Assembly (NCBI GenBank): GCA_028751875.1
Contig: CM054141.1
Coordinates: forward strand, 73,852,780 to 73,916,779
DNA length: 64,000 bases
Direction of reading: 5' to 3'
Source: Rapana venosa
Taxonomy: Eukaryota; Mollusca; Gastropoda; Neogastropoda; Muricidae
The notes under the pieces are model-generated. The model was given only the letters and a program-made list of their open reading frames with translations, did not search any database and was not told the origin of the DNA. This document shows, piece after piece, positions 12,840 to 24,282 of the stretch. The translations under genes were made by a program, and so were the position numbers. Numbering within the stretch: position 1 is the first letter of the stretch; every line of letters begins with the position of its first letter.

Positions 12840-13949
12840 TTCCCCTGTTTTGTACCAACAACACTAAAGGGTCTTTGACCAGAGTAAATTGGGTTTTTGA
12901 AAGCTATTTCACAAAATATTTTAATGGTTTTTGAGGGTAATGTTTTTTATGTCCCTCTGATACGGGTGACCCAGGAAGTTGGCAGATTTTTAAAATGGTT
13001 GTTGAGATTATTTTCAGCCTGACTGAAAACCCCTTGCCCGCCTAGCAATAAACACCCCCTTGGGGGGGAAAAAAACTCAGGGTTTTTGCAGAGGGTGGGT
13101 CACTTGAAAACAGTCACACGGGGCAAATTTCATCCAGTGTGTACTTCCAATTTCGTAGGTTCTCGGGTGGGATGGGGTCGGGGTTCAGTGGAGAACGCAC
13201 AGCAAAAAATCATGGATTCAGTTGCTCATCATCTTCATAAAAAGGGTTCTCCCCAAACACCAAGCATGCCCTGCCGCCCCCCATCAAAAAAAAAAATGCT
13301 GCCCGAGTCCAGTTTACAAAGATGCTTGGAAATCTACTGCAGTGAATCCGATTCCTCTACACCACTCTCCTTCCCACACCCAAGTCAATTAAGTTCAGGA
13401 GAAACCCACAGTGCCTTTTCATTCCATCCAGCTTGCTCGCACTGGCAGTGATAAGTCAGTCACTCACTCCCTCTGTCACGGCACCTTTATTCCCTTTTTT
13501 TCCTTCCTGTGTGATCCCCAATGCCTGGGGCCAGCCTTTCCACGTAACTAGTATCCCCCCTCTAAAAGTTCTGTGCTAGGAATTCCCTCTGTTCTGCCTT
13601 GTTCCTTTTCTTCCTTGTGTATTTTCTGCCTTCTTGGTCCATTATCCTTTTTTCCAGAAAGACTTAAAAGATAATTCTCTCCCACACTGATGTCGGATGT
13701 GCTGGGCCTGACTTGTCAGGTGCTTAATGGCAGTGCAAGACAGACAGCAATTGCTGTCCGAGTGTTCAATAAAGAAAAAAATCCCTGCACTCTTTTTCTT
13801 TCCTTTTGTCATTTTATCAACTCGCTGTTCTTTTTCTTCAGTCAAGGTCTTTCTGCTGCTTATAAAGATATAGAGCATGCCGGTCCTAGTTATCACATTC
13901 TGTGGCAAAAGTAAAATAAAATAATAAAATAACTAGCTATTCTCTCCCC
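12840..13949. other. Non-coding part of the left arm
   Basis: Mirror of about 45440-46540. No gene family was recognised. Short open frames around 13086-13451 and 13642-13914 differ between the two arms by frameshifts and are not supported as genes. Confidence 0.5.
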
Positions 13950-16640
13950 CGTGGGACTCCTGGGTATGCTTGCAAAGCAAGCATTGCAAGAATAGGATCT
14001 CTGCCCTCCAACCAGGCATGTCGTAAAAGGCGACTAAGGTGGAACCCTTCCCCCAGGTAGGGGGTTAGACACAGGGCTAACAACCCTGTTCTGTAAAAAA
14101 ACGTTTGTTACGGAAACGGCAACACAAGAAATCAACACTACTGGGTGTGACGGGCTTCCAGAGTCATCGGAAGATACTCGCATGAATGACAGTGGTGAAA
14201 GCCGAAAGGAAGCCACTGACAGGAAGATGGAAGTCTTAAGCACCAAACATAAGACCAAAATAGTATTCTGGAATGTAAGAACCATGTTTGAGACAGGAAA
14301 ACTAGCGCAAGTTACAGCAGAGATGAAACGCTACAATTTACATATTCTCGGAGTCAGTGAAAGCCGATGGACAGGATCAGGCAAATACAGAGCCAGCACA
14401 GGAGAGACAGTGCTGTACAGTGGTAGAGATGACGGCCAACACCATGAGGGAGTAGCATTTATCATGAAAAAAGGGAAATTTGGAGAAGTGCTGATGGAGT
14501 GGAAACCTATCAACAGCAGGATGATGAGGATAAAAATGAAAGGAAAGCATGCTAATACACAATCATACAGTGCTATGACCAACCAACGACAGTGGAGAAG
14601 AAAGCAAAGATACATTTTATGAACAATTACAGGCTGAATGGAAAACACACCAAAACCATGACATGGGATAGTGATGGGTGCCCTAAATGCAAAAGTCGGA
14701 AAAGACAACAAAAACCCAAGAAAGAGCCTGGGAAAAAAAGGGATGTGGCAGCATAAATGACAACGGAGAAGATTGGTGGAATCTGAAAGACAAACAACTG
14801 GTCATTGGAGGGACATTATTTGCACCCTGGATTCCACAAGCTTACTGGTGTTTCCCCCAATGGAAGAGAAAAAAACCCAGATCGACCCCCTGATGATCAA
14901 TGGGACATGGAGGAGATCGCTCCTAGATGTAAAAGTAAGGAGAGGAGCCAATGTTGCCAGTGTCACCACCTTGTCACTGCACCCTAAAAGTGAAAACTGA
15001 GAAAAAAAAGGATCTGGGGAAAAAAAGACAACACATTTTGATGTGGAAAAGCTGTGCAACCAAAGTAAAGAGTGCTTTCACCCTCCAGCTCAAAAACAAG
15101 TTCCAAGCACTGGTGGATACTGAAAACTACACACCTCCGGACATGACTAATATAAACACCATGTGGAAACAAGTCAGGACAGCCTACACACAAGCCAGTG
15201 AAACGTGCTTAGGACAGAGACAGAGGAAGAGAAAAAGGTGGATTACAGCAAACACCTTGCAAGCCATCGAGAACAGGAGAGAACTGAAGAAAATCTTAGA
15301 GACAAAGTCAGAGCGGATGAGAGAGAGGTACAAACAACAGTACAGAGAAGCAAACCATCGTGAAGATCCCAAAGAAAGGAGCCCTGAACAATTGTAACAA
15401 CTGGAGAGGAATCACTCTGCTATCTGTTCCCAGCAAGATTCTGGCAAAGATCATCATCGGACGAATCTCAGAGGCAGTGGACCAACAACTCAGAAAGGAA
15501 CAGGCAGGTTTTCAACCAGGAAGATGCATAGACCAGATCTTCACCCTGCGCAACATCATTGAACAGTGCACGGAATGGCAGAGACAGCTGTTTTATAACT
15601 TCGTAGATTTTGAAAAAGCTTTGACAGCATTTATCGAGAAAGTGTATGGGGCATACTCCGAGCATATGGAATTCCACAGGAGATTATCCAAGTCATTAAG
15701 AGCTTCTACAACAACTTCACGTGCAGAGTAGGAAACGCAAAACCAGTTTCAGTGTACAAACCGGCGTCAGACAAGGCTGCACTGTCAGACTACTCTTCAC
15801 CTGACAATGATAGGGTGATGAGGGAAAACAACAGCTGGGCGGGCACGGGGCATAGATGGCCCCTTTCAACGCTTAAAGACTAGATTTTGCCGAATCTGGC
15901 TGCTTCACATACCCACTCAATTAAGAGAAGGATCCCGTCTCAGCACTTTCGGCACGAAATAGGCCTGAAATGTCAGAAGAAGAAGGGTGATGACTTGAAC
16001 GTTCAGAACCCTCACGGTCACAGTGTGGAGAAGATTTACCACAATGAGAGTTCACGTACTCGGGAGCACTGTTAGGCATGATGGTGGAGCAGGCAGCGAC
16101 ATCAAGACGGATTTGCAAAGGGAAGAAAGCTTATAGGGAATTGAACAATGTTGGAAATCGTTCAGACGACCAGAACCAAAACTAAGACTATACCAGAGCT
16201 GTGGGTACTTTCCCCCTTTGTAAGCTCGGAGTGCTGGAGGATGACTGAGTGACCCTTGCAAACTATCCACATTCCCCAACGAAGAATTCTCAGGAAAGAA
16301 TATTGGTGCATCTTCTGGCTGAGACCATCTCCAACCAAAAACTTTTGCCCGTTGCAACCAAGAAAGCTGGACAACTCTTAGCATAGGCATGGGATGGATA
16401 GGGCATATCTGCCGTCGGATGGGGAGGAAAACATCGCCCGAACAGCCTCCAATGGAACCAGAGGAAAACCAAACGAGGACGACCAAGGAACACTTGGCGT
16501 CCGGACTGTGAAGCAGAGCTGAAGACCTTCCAAACATTCCTGGGGAACCATCAGAAGCTTTTGGCCCAGGACAGACAGGAGTGGAGAACATTTGTTGCTG
16601 CCCTACGTGCCAAATAAGCCCAAAGGCATTGATGTGATAG
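13950..16640 (+). pseudogene. RTE-like LINE, endonuclease plus reverse transcriptase, broken (left arm)
   Basis: Non-LTR retrotransposon coding for an apurinic-type endonuclease and a reverse transcriptase, which together carry out target-primed insertion. The leader (about 13950-14180) contains the word GTCGTAAAAGGCGACTAA. The endonuclease follows from 14206 (VFWNVRTM, then GVSESRW). Its Asp-Asn motif reads GAL instead of GDL near 14673, and the SDHH motif near 14962 is frameshifted by a lost base. A basic linker runs to about 15355, where the sequence jumps straight into reverse transcriptase (KIPKKGALNNCNNWRGITLL). Roughly 180 residues expected between them are missing, and the same junction is in the right arm. 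The C-terminal part (15750-16620) is heavily frameshifted. Endonuclease fragments of such elements are often auto-annotated as craniofacial development protein 2-like. The clade name is inferred. Confidence 0.88.
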
Positions 16641-17638
16641 CTATTTTCTCAAGCAAAATGGTGGCAGACCAGATCACTGCAAAAACCTTGTAGCTGAAGT
16701 CCTTCTCTCTCTCTCTCTCTCTTTTCCATTCCTTTGGTCTGAAAGTGGCATCTGCAAAACAGTCGATCATGGAGCTTCCCCCTGGACTATTCTACACTAT
16801 TACGTTGCTTATTGGATCACTTTTGTGAGCGTGTACAAATGTACTGTTCAGTTTTCTTTCCCTGTGTGGTGTTGATGTTTTACAAAGTATGATCCCCAAA
16901 GAGTGCATTCTGGAGCGAGTCGCACTGTGTTAAATGGCTGCAGCAGTGGGAGAGTGGTCTGGCCTTGGATGGGGAGCAGGGAAACCTGTCGAGGAGAAGG
17001 GTCTGGGGGGCTGACAGTCACACTGAATAGTCTAACGCCAAATGCAGCTTACCTCAGCTTCTCTTTTGTTACCAACCTCCTCTCACAAAAAAGAACAACT
17101 CAATTCCACTGTCTCTATTGTAGGTAGGAGCTTCAGGCAATACCACTACCAGGGCTTGCCATCTCTCTCTGTCTCAGCTGAGTTCTATTATCTCCTGTAA
17201 CGCTCCTCCCACACCACTGATCTCAGTGATGTTGGCAAAGTAGGGGATGTTGGTGATCTGCCTCTTTTCCTTCTGCCCTCAACTTTACCTTAGAGAACTG
17301 TTGTCATCAGCCTTGTCTGTGTGTGTTTCTGTTTGGTCAGTAAAAGGGGGACGACACTGCTTTGGCATTGCAGATTCCTACTCCTACTTCCACAGGTGCC
17401 ACCCATGTAACCCTAACACTGTACAGGAGAGGGTTCACATTAGAAAGCAATGGCAAGCCACTGATATAAATAAATCTCTTTGCCAAAAACTCCAAACATG
17501 TTACAAAGACCAAACAAACCACAAAAACAGAAGAAAAGAAAAACCAACCAAAACACCCATAAATTAAAACAACAACAACAACAACAAAACAAGGGTCACT
17601 AGTGAGCTTGGAGAAAACTACATAGATCACAATACTGG

Positions 17639-17640
<2 letters not shown>
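16641..17640. other. LINE-flanking sequence, no gene seen
   Basis: Contains a CT microsatellite near 16702-16722 and otherwise normal-complexity sequence, mirrored at about 41720-42700. No coding region can be supported. Confidence 0.5.
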
Positions 17641-17708
<68 letters not shown>

Positions 17709-17735
17709 GGGGATGGGGGGGGGGGGGGGGGGGCT
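17641..17735. repeat. (GT)n followed by a poly-G run
   Basis: About 33 GT units, then GTAAGGGGATG and a G run. The mirror is the C run and interrupted (CA)n at 41617-41715, which is shorter and imperfect. Open frames across it are repeat translations. Confidence 0.95.
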
Positions 17736-17779
17736 GTTTAAAAGAATCAGACAATTGAAAGTATGTATGCATAAACAGT

Positions 17780-18350
17780 TTTTCAGCTGCTTCATATTCT
17801 GTCATGTTCCTGTCCTGCCGTTCCATGCTGCTCATCATTCCAATGCCCCAATCCCAGCCATGGTTAAGCTCATCACGTCACACCCTCAGGGTCAGGAAGA
17901 AAGTTCTGGGAGAGCTCATCACAAGTTGGGCCACAGTGACTGATGCCATCAATAAGAAGGTCTCTGCACTGCTGCTGGGCCACTCTGCTGGTGTTCCGTG
18001 GTACCTGATCTGAACCATCCTACAAAGGACACCACCTACTGAACTTCTCACTGACAGTAGTCACTGAGCCTGACTGAGACACCCACTGTGGGTGGTAACC
18101 ACCTCAACATCCAGAACACTACCTTCCAACATCAACTTCCAGCCCTTTGGACTTTGACACCATTTCACCACAAGGATGGAAGTGAAGTGTATGAGAAACC
18201 AAAACTGAGATCACCATGAGTTCAGATCTACTAGGGCTACTAAACACGAGACAACTTATTTCTATTTGCATTATGATCAAATGTGATGAAGATGATGTAA
18301 TGATGAAGCTATGAAAATGCATCAACTTTGAGATTTATTGACATGCTTCC
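17780..18350 (+). repeat. Dispersed repeat X, left-arm copy
   Basis: A stretch of about 570 bases, also present in mirror form at 40995-41570 and, much more diverged, at 23690-24282 in the spacer. Shared landmarks in order are CACCCTCAGGGTC, CTGCACTGCTGCTGGG, TTTGACAC, a TCACCATGAG word, GATGACGTAA/GATGATGTAA, and an AT-rich end ACTATCATA/CCTATCATA. No protein is apparent in any frame. It may be a non-autonomous element. I do not recognise the family. Confidence 0.7.
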
Positions 18351-18354
18351 TATC

Positions 18355-18372
18355 ATATATATATATCTATAT

Positions 18373-18426
<54 letters not shown>
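18355..18426. repeat. (AT)n microsatellite
   Basis: A near-pure AT run between repeat X and the CR1/L2-like LINE. The mirror copy at 40899-40991 is longer and carries GATA interruptions. Confidence 0.95.
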
Positions 18427-18429
<3 letters not shown>

Positions 18430-18884
18430 CTGGTTCATCACTATTGCTTCATTTAATCTTGTCACATCTGTTTGTGTCACTGATGAACTGCATTCTGATC
18501 ATTCCACCATTCTTTTCTTCCTTAACAGCACAAAACCTGTAAAAAACAGAAGAAATATGTCACCCATCACAATCTCAAGGCAATAGACACTCAAACTTTC
18601 TCATTGCAAGCTACGAACGCCTTTCACAAATCTCTGACCACACTGACCTCTCTGAATACTATAACCTATTCTCCACCAATTGCTTGAGAGCATGAACCTC
18701 CAACTGACCATCTCCTGCCTGACAGACTTTGTGCACCATGGTATATCCAAGACATCTTGATGGCAAAGCGAAAAGGCCAGCAACTAGAACGGTAGTGGCA
18801 GAAATCAAACACTGAAATCAACAAACAGCTTTCCGTAAACAAATAAAACAAAGTCAAACTCTTAATCCACTCAGCAAAGACAGA

Positions 18885-19675
18885 CTATTACTCTTCTCAA
18901 GTTCTCTGTGCTAAATCCATAAAATCTCCCCCTTAACAACCTAACCCCCCCCCCAAAAAAAACCCAAAAAAAACAACCCCAACAACCCTCTATCCTAGTG
19001 GTTGTTTCTTCTTGTTGTTTTTGTATGTCTATACAGAGTTCACTGTTAGTACATTATTTCCCAGCATCACCATAATGTAGCCTGCAGAAGAGTTGACTAT
19101 TTAGTGTTAAAAGACAAAGGTATGTGTATGTACCCAATATAAGTATGTGGCAGTTTGTGGATTCCAAGGACTGGCTAGAGAGTATAGTTAGCAATGTGTG
19201 TTGGAGACTACCTAAGCAGTTGGGGGGGGGGGGGGGGGAGGAGTAACTTCAAACTCTTCCTTCTAACCACTAATGCATGCTCACCTGAACTTTACTCTCA
19301 AAGCCTCCTGCCCGTCAGACCTGCCTATGTCAGGGCCGGGCACCTCTCTGCCATCAACTGGTCACCTTTCAGCGACGACCTCGATTCTCACCTCCACTTC
19401 AGCTGCCAACACCACCTGGACTACCTCCACCACCTTGCTCCTCCTCACAAGGTCTCTCCCTATCCCCCTGCAGCCCTTGTCAGCTGCTTTGGGGCCTCAG
19501 CTCCACGCAGCTCAATGTGAAAGAAGACGTGCCGAAAAGCAGATGAACACAACCAAATCTGCTGTGCACGTAACAGTTTTTTTTACTCTGGCAAAAAAAT
19601 AATTGAACAAATTTCACAAACACTTTTTTTTTAAAACAAACAACAACAAAAAACCCAAACAAACAAACTTCTTCA
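18885..19675. mobile_element. Probable insertion inside the CR1/L2-like LINE
   Basis: About 790 bases separate two blocks of the LINE that are normally adjacent: the basic linker ending near 18880 and the SFYNAKI block at 19680. The interval includes a G run near 19220 and no LINE-like coding. Exact ends, target duplications and identity could not be determined. The mirror is about 39650-40440. Confidence 0.4.
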
Positions 19676-20120
19676 CAATGCTTAAGTTTCATTCTATAAT
19701 GCAAAGATTTTGTCTGCTACAAGATCCAAACATTTTTTCAATGTTACTAACGCCCTTGTTTCTAAAACCAAATGCAGCACTTTACCATCTGATATTCTGT
19801 CTGCTGATTGTCCTGAAACTTGCTCTGATTTCTTTACCAGTACAATTTCTGACTTTCTTGGCAAACTTGATCAGAAGGATTTCAACTCTCAACCAGCAGC
19901 TGAACCCTTGTTTTCAGGAATCTCAGATCACTTCAGCCCATCTCTGAAACTTCTGTCAAGAAAACCATTAAGTCCTATATTACTGGAACTAGTAAACTGG
20001 ATCCTCTTCTCACCTCTGTCACGACAAAATGTCTAAAGTTATATTCAACTTTTTTATTTATTTATTTTTTACTTCAGTTTACAATATTTCACTTTAAAGA
20101 TCTTGTCAAGCCTCTTTTAA

Positions 20121-21543
20121 CCCATAACCATTCGCATATCTTATAGAGAAACTCTCTGTAGTATTCGAAAATTCACGCAGTTTTTTTCTGAAAATAAGGT
20201 ACCTCAAGTACACAGAGTGCTGACAGTTACTATTGTTTGCAGAGCAGTCATATTTGGCCAAAGTATTCATATGATGTCATACTTTGTTCTGCATCCCCAA
20301 GATGTGTGTCCTACCTACATGTGTCGTGCTGCTGTCCCCCTTTGTCACCAAATACAGGTAACATTGCAGTGACATCATGCTGTTAGTCTACAACTACCCT
20401 CTAACATGCGCAATATCCGTATGTGATTTAAAATTTAAAAAAGTGTGGTCCTGCCTGAATGTGTCCTCCATCACATCCACCGTCATGGTAATCCACTCGA
20501 ACATTCACAATTGTCACAAAATTACTGTCACCAAGTATACATTTTCTGAGTGGAAAGTATTCAAACATATTGAAAACAATGTTGACTAATGCGCATATAT
20601 AGGTTATTTACAAATATATGCTCACGCCTACTATTTACAAGACACCAGTGTGTCCTTCACCAATAGCCAGTTACATGGCTGTCACAATGCAGGTGTCACA
20701 GCCCAGTGTCATGTCCAGGTGTGTTGGCGTGTTTCTCAGGTGAAAATACTGATTAATTTTGAGAAATCTGGTTTTCGTCATAGTAGTATGATCCGTGACT
20801 CAGAAAATCTCAAATCAGTTAGACCAGTAGAGATGAATCCTTAGCAAATGCTTGATCCCCATCATGATCAAAATGACAGGTAAGCCCTAATTTCCTCAGG
20901 TGTTGTTTCTGTCCATAATGGATCTATGACTAAGCTTTCACGGTGATCTTTTGCCTAGCATAATTGTTAGTTTCATCCACTGCAGTTTGAAAAAAATTGT
21001 TGGGGCACAAACAAAACAAAGTAATCTAAGGGCTTGGCATTCAGTGGGAGAGTTGTGCCGGCCCAGTCGGCAGCGTGAAGTCTTGCACTGTGCAAGGCAC
21101 TTGTGCGCTGCGCCATGTCGTCTGCTATGAAGCCAACGGAATGTTATCCTCAGCACCACTTTCCGACTCACTACCTTCTCCTATTTCATCTCCTTCTTCT
21201 ACATCTACTTCAACATTGTCTTCTCTTTCAAACTGTTCCACTTAGCCAAAATAGCATCAATTTCCACATCAATATATTCCTCCAAAATCGTATCCTTCAT
21301 CTTTGCTGCCATTTTTAGCTACAAGAAAGCATGGGAAAGACAAAGCCAGTCACTGGCCAATTTCTTGTCAACGGGAGGCTGTGTAGCAGTGAATTTGGTG
21401 CCTATTCCTTCCTTAGTTTATGCTGACCTCAGTGGAATGTTCATTCATAGGTGTGCTGTACTAGGAAGAGCTTAGTGCATGAGAGAAATTCCTACAAGGC
21501 TGAAATGAATCCAGCGGCTGCGGCAGGTAAAAATGGAAGAGGG
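20121..21543 (-). mobile_element. piggyBac-type element flanked by TTAA (left arm)
   Basis: The element is flanked by TTAA at 20117-20120 and at 21544-21547, the hallmark target duplication of piggyBac transposons. Its ends are inverted in the pattern CCCNNNNCCATT (CCCATAACCATT at one end, CCCTCTTCCATT read inward from the other). It sits in the CR1/L2-like LINE coding trace. Removing the element with one TTAA rejoins the flanking LINE codons in frame. At 1423 bp it is shorter than an autonomous element, which suggests internal deletion. Confidence 0.82.
20690..21318 (-). pseudogene. piggyBac transposase remnant, N-terminal part (left arm)
   Basis: Minus-strand counterpart of the better-preserved remnant at 37998-38652. 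An acidic N-terminal region lies around 21120-21318, followed by the start of the DDE transposase domain. Frames are broken in this copy. The family's catalytic aspartates lie downstream of the retained part, so no activity is possible. Confidence 0.7.
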
Positions 21544-22180
21544 TTAAAGAATCCTTCACTTGATCCAAATGTTCTCAAGAATTACTAGTCAGTCTCCAAT
21601 CTTCCTTTTCTAAGGCAACTAAAGAGATACTTAAAACATCTTACAGCAAACACCCTTCCCTACCCTGATCAGACAGCCTGTCGATCTGACAACAGCAATG
21701 AAGCCGCTCTGTTAAAAATTGTAAATGATTTACTTACATCACTTGATGATAGTGTCATCATCCTTCTCTCTCTCTTAGATCTGCCTGCAGCCTTTGACAC
21801 TACTGACCATTGTTTTCTGCTTTGTTGTCTTCAAAATTCTTATGATATCTTTGGTTTCGCATTGTCTTTGTTGTAGTCTTACCTTTCTGACCACAACACA
21901 GACGTTATCTGTAAATGCTTCGTCTTCGTCAGCTTTAGTTCTAAGATATAGTGATCCCCAGGGTTCTGCCTTGGGCCCAGTCACTTATATTCTCTATACC
22001 CAGCCTCTTTCACACATTGTCCTTCAGCACTCTGTGTCCCATCACAGTTTCTTTGATGATAATCAGCTCTTCATGTCAGGTCCTATCTCTCAAGTAAACA
22101 TCATTGTTCAAACTACTAAAGCCTGAATTGCTAATGTGAAAGACTGGATGACAGGAAACAAGCTACAATTAACCTTAGTA

Positions 22181-22533
22181 GCGCAGTTCCCAGAACATTT
22201 TGGGAAGACCTTTCAAAGCCACAAGGCAGATCCCGGGATGATGTAGTTGATCGTAACTGATGGCTCATTTTTTTGCTTTCAAAAGTCACCCAATGACTGT
22301 TAAGGCCATTGCAGGGCTGCAGAAAGGGTTGAAGGTCATTCAGCACACATAAGCAGCAAGGATTTTGATTGGTTTAAAAGATTTTTTTTTTCCAGACCAG
22401 TCATGATCACCTTCAAGAAAAATGGTGGCCACTGTTTGCGCCAGAACTTCTTGAAGTATTTCACAAGCTTTTTGACAAAATTGACAGGAGTTTTAGAGGC
22501 TGAATTTGGTTGAATTAAACAGAGACGATGAGG
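22181..22533. other. Sequence between LINE breakpoint and SINE
   Basis: Non-coding, mirrored at about 36775-37130. It starts abruptly where the LINE trace ends. No family was recognised. Confidence 0.4.
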
Positions 22534-22548
22534 TAAGGATTGTGCATA

Positions 22549-22832
22549 GTATGTTCTTTCGAGCCAGAAGGCCCATAGAGCCGGAGCTTATCCCGGTTTC
22601 TGTAGCGTTAAGCGAACTGATGGTTTTTTCACCACCCCTGTGACAGGACGCTAGTCTGTCGCCAGATACTTCCCCCAGCAGAGCTGGTACCCACTTGTAC
22701 ACCTGGGTGGAGTGAGGAAAATAGGAGTAAAGTGTCTTTCCCAAGGACACAACACCGAGCCGAGCGGGGATCGAACCCGCGACCTCTGGATCACGAGTTG
22801 ACCGCCTAAACCACTCGACCACGGTGCCTCCT
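22549..22832 (-). mobile_element. tRNA-derived SINE with 15-bp target duplication
   Basis: A 284-bp short interspersed element on the minus strand. Its 5' head resembles a tRNA, with an A box TGGTCGAGTGG and a B box GGTTCGATCCC (internal RNA polymerase III promoter). A conserved body follows, containing CCTTGGGAAAGACACTTTA and CACCCAGGTGTACAAGTGGG. The perfect target duplication TAAGGATTGTGCATA lies at 22534-22548 and 22833-22847. A tRNA scanner might call the head; it is not a tRNA gene. The right-arm copy begins at the gap edge. Confidence 0.9.
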
Positions 22833-22847
22833 TAAGGATTGTGCATA

Positions 22848-23689
22848 CACTTTTTAAATTGGTAAAAATTGATCATGATCTGATTGAATCAAGCGGCGCT
22901 AGTCTTGTTGGGATGGACTTCTTCGCTACTCCATGATTTTGAAGTCAGTTTATTTTACTTTATTTTGACTCAATGAGGCTTTGAAATAACTTGTTGTTCA
23001 GTCAAATCGATATGTTGTTGAGTACCTTGCATCACACGAAATCAAGCAATCATATTTTTGTCATAGAAAGTCACCACTTTGCATGGAATGAGTGTTCACT
23101 GCCATGATGATCATGATGGCATTGATCATTTTGCTGGACTTTTCCGAGCATTTGACATCAGATAAAGCGACAAAAACTCCTCACTTTTTCAAAACTAGTG
23201 TCAAGAGATAGTGTTTACCTAATCATGACATTTTTGCAAAGCAACAACATTGCTTTTTGTATTAAAATCAATCCAGGGCCCTGATGGTACGAAGTGATTG
23301 GTAGTGCACACACGTTTTAAATTTTTTTATTTTTCATAGTCTTAAACACTACATGCTGCTATAAAATTACATCATACAAAAGCTTGTTATCTAAGCTTTC
23401 CAGTGATTTATATAGCTTTACACACTTAGTTCAGTAGTACATATTAACATCAAGGGTTGTCTCCCCGTGGGAAGACAACATCAGAGTGGACTGGCCTTGA
23501 ATGGAATGATTTGATATAAACAGCAGAGGACCACAGGGAGTGGAGGAAGCTGGTTGCAAAATCTTCACTGGTGCCCCCTCAGTCCCCAGGACTATGATTG
23601 GGCGGGCAGGGATAGATATGACACCAAGGGTTGTTTAATCCCACCCTGCTTCAAAACAACACTGGCCAATGTTTTTTTCGTTTTTTTAA
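22848..23689. other. Spacer sequence, no gene recognised
   Basis: AT-rich, normal-complexity sequence just inside the inverted duplication. No coding or repeat family is recognised. It has no visible partner because the right side falls in the N gap. Confidence 0.5.
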
Positions 23690-24282
23690 TTTGTTTTTTG
23701 CTGCCTCATCTTCTGTGACGTCCCCTGTCCTACTGTTCCCATGCCGCTCATTCCAATCTCCCCGCCACAGCCATATCCAGATTTGTTATGTCTCACCCTC
23801 AGGGTCGGAAGTCCACAGGGAGCCCATCACTATCAGGCTGTGGTAGGGCCACCAGCCAGAGGGGCCCTGCACTGCTGCTGGGTCACTTTGGTGGTGTTCA
23901 GTGGTGCCTGTTCTGAGCTAAAAACGCAGGACACCCTACTAAGCCCCTACTAACGACAGTATTAGCTCAGTCGTGGAGCCAGATGGTGAGTTGCCACTCG
24001 AGGTGGCAACCACCACAACGTCCCTCCAACGACCGTCCCCCGCGAACCCCCAACCCCAAAGGCTTTGACACAAACTCACCACAGGCACAGAAGTGTATGG
24101 GGAAACTGAATCTGAGGTCACCATGAGACCAGAGCAACTGGGACCACCGAATCAGAGGCAATTTTTTTAATTGCATAAAGAACAATGACAATGAGGATGA
24201 CGTAATTTGCTGCTGTGGAAGTGCATATGCTTTGAGACTACTTGACAGGGCTGTACTCTACGCTTACTATCATAATATATCC
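23690..24282 (+). repeat. Dispersed repeat X, diverged spacer copy
   Basis: Third copy of the X repeat, in the same orientation as the left-arm copy, sharing the ordered landmarks listed for 17780-18350. It is far more diverged than the two arm copies are from each other, so it is an independent, older insertion rather than part of the duplication. Confidence 0.65.

Larger units (their letters stand above)
18427..22180 (+). pseudogene. CR1/L2-like LINE split by insertions (left arm)
   Basis: A non-LTR retrotransposon relic beginning inside the endonuclease domain: an LDWFIT start at 18427 and the catalytic SDH triplet at 18494-18502. It continues through the linker to about 18880. The coding trace resumes at about 19680 (a SFYNAKI block, then FFNVTNALVSKTKCS) and reaches an LDPL block near 20010. 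It is then interrupted by a piggyBac relic (20121-21543). It resumes with an NPSLDPNVLKNY block, a DLPAAFDT-like block near 21779 and a QGSALGPV block near 21960. It stops after a KLQL block at about 22180, before the thumb domain. Many frameshifts and stops make it non-functional. Related 3' pieces lie at 24890-25240 and 33775-35130. Confidence 0.85.
12840..22832. repeat. Left arm of the large inverted duplication (well-preserved part)
   Basis: This interval reappears as the reverse complement in 36501-46540. Paired positions keep an almost constant sum of about 59310-59380. Examples are the RTE-like LINE start (14182 and 45198), the piggyBac TTAA sites (20117 and 39201; 21544 and 37762) and the SINE target site (22548 and 36760). 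Differences are mostly single-base indels and microsatellite lengths. Outside this core the arms continue to 1805 and 64000 but are degraded. Confidence 0.93.

Noticed and set aside
14182..14622. Host craniofacial development protein 2-like gene
   Set aside because: The frame is the endonuclease domain of an RTE-like LINE followed by its reverse transcriptase; that host-gene name is a common automatic mislabel.
22762..22832. A tRNA gene on the minus strand
   Set aside because: The A and B boxes belong to a SINE head: a SINE body, target duplication and second copy are present, and the anticodon stem does not pair well.
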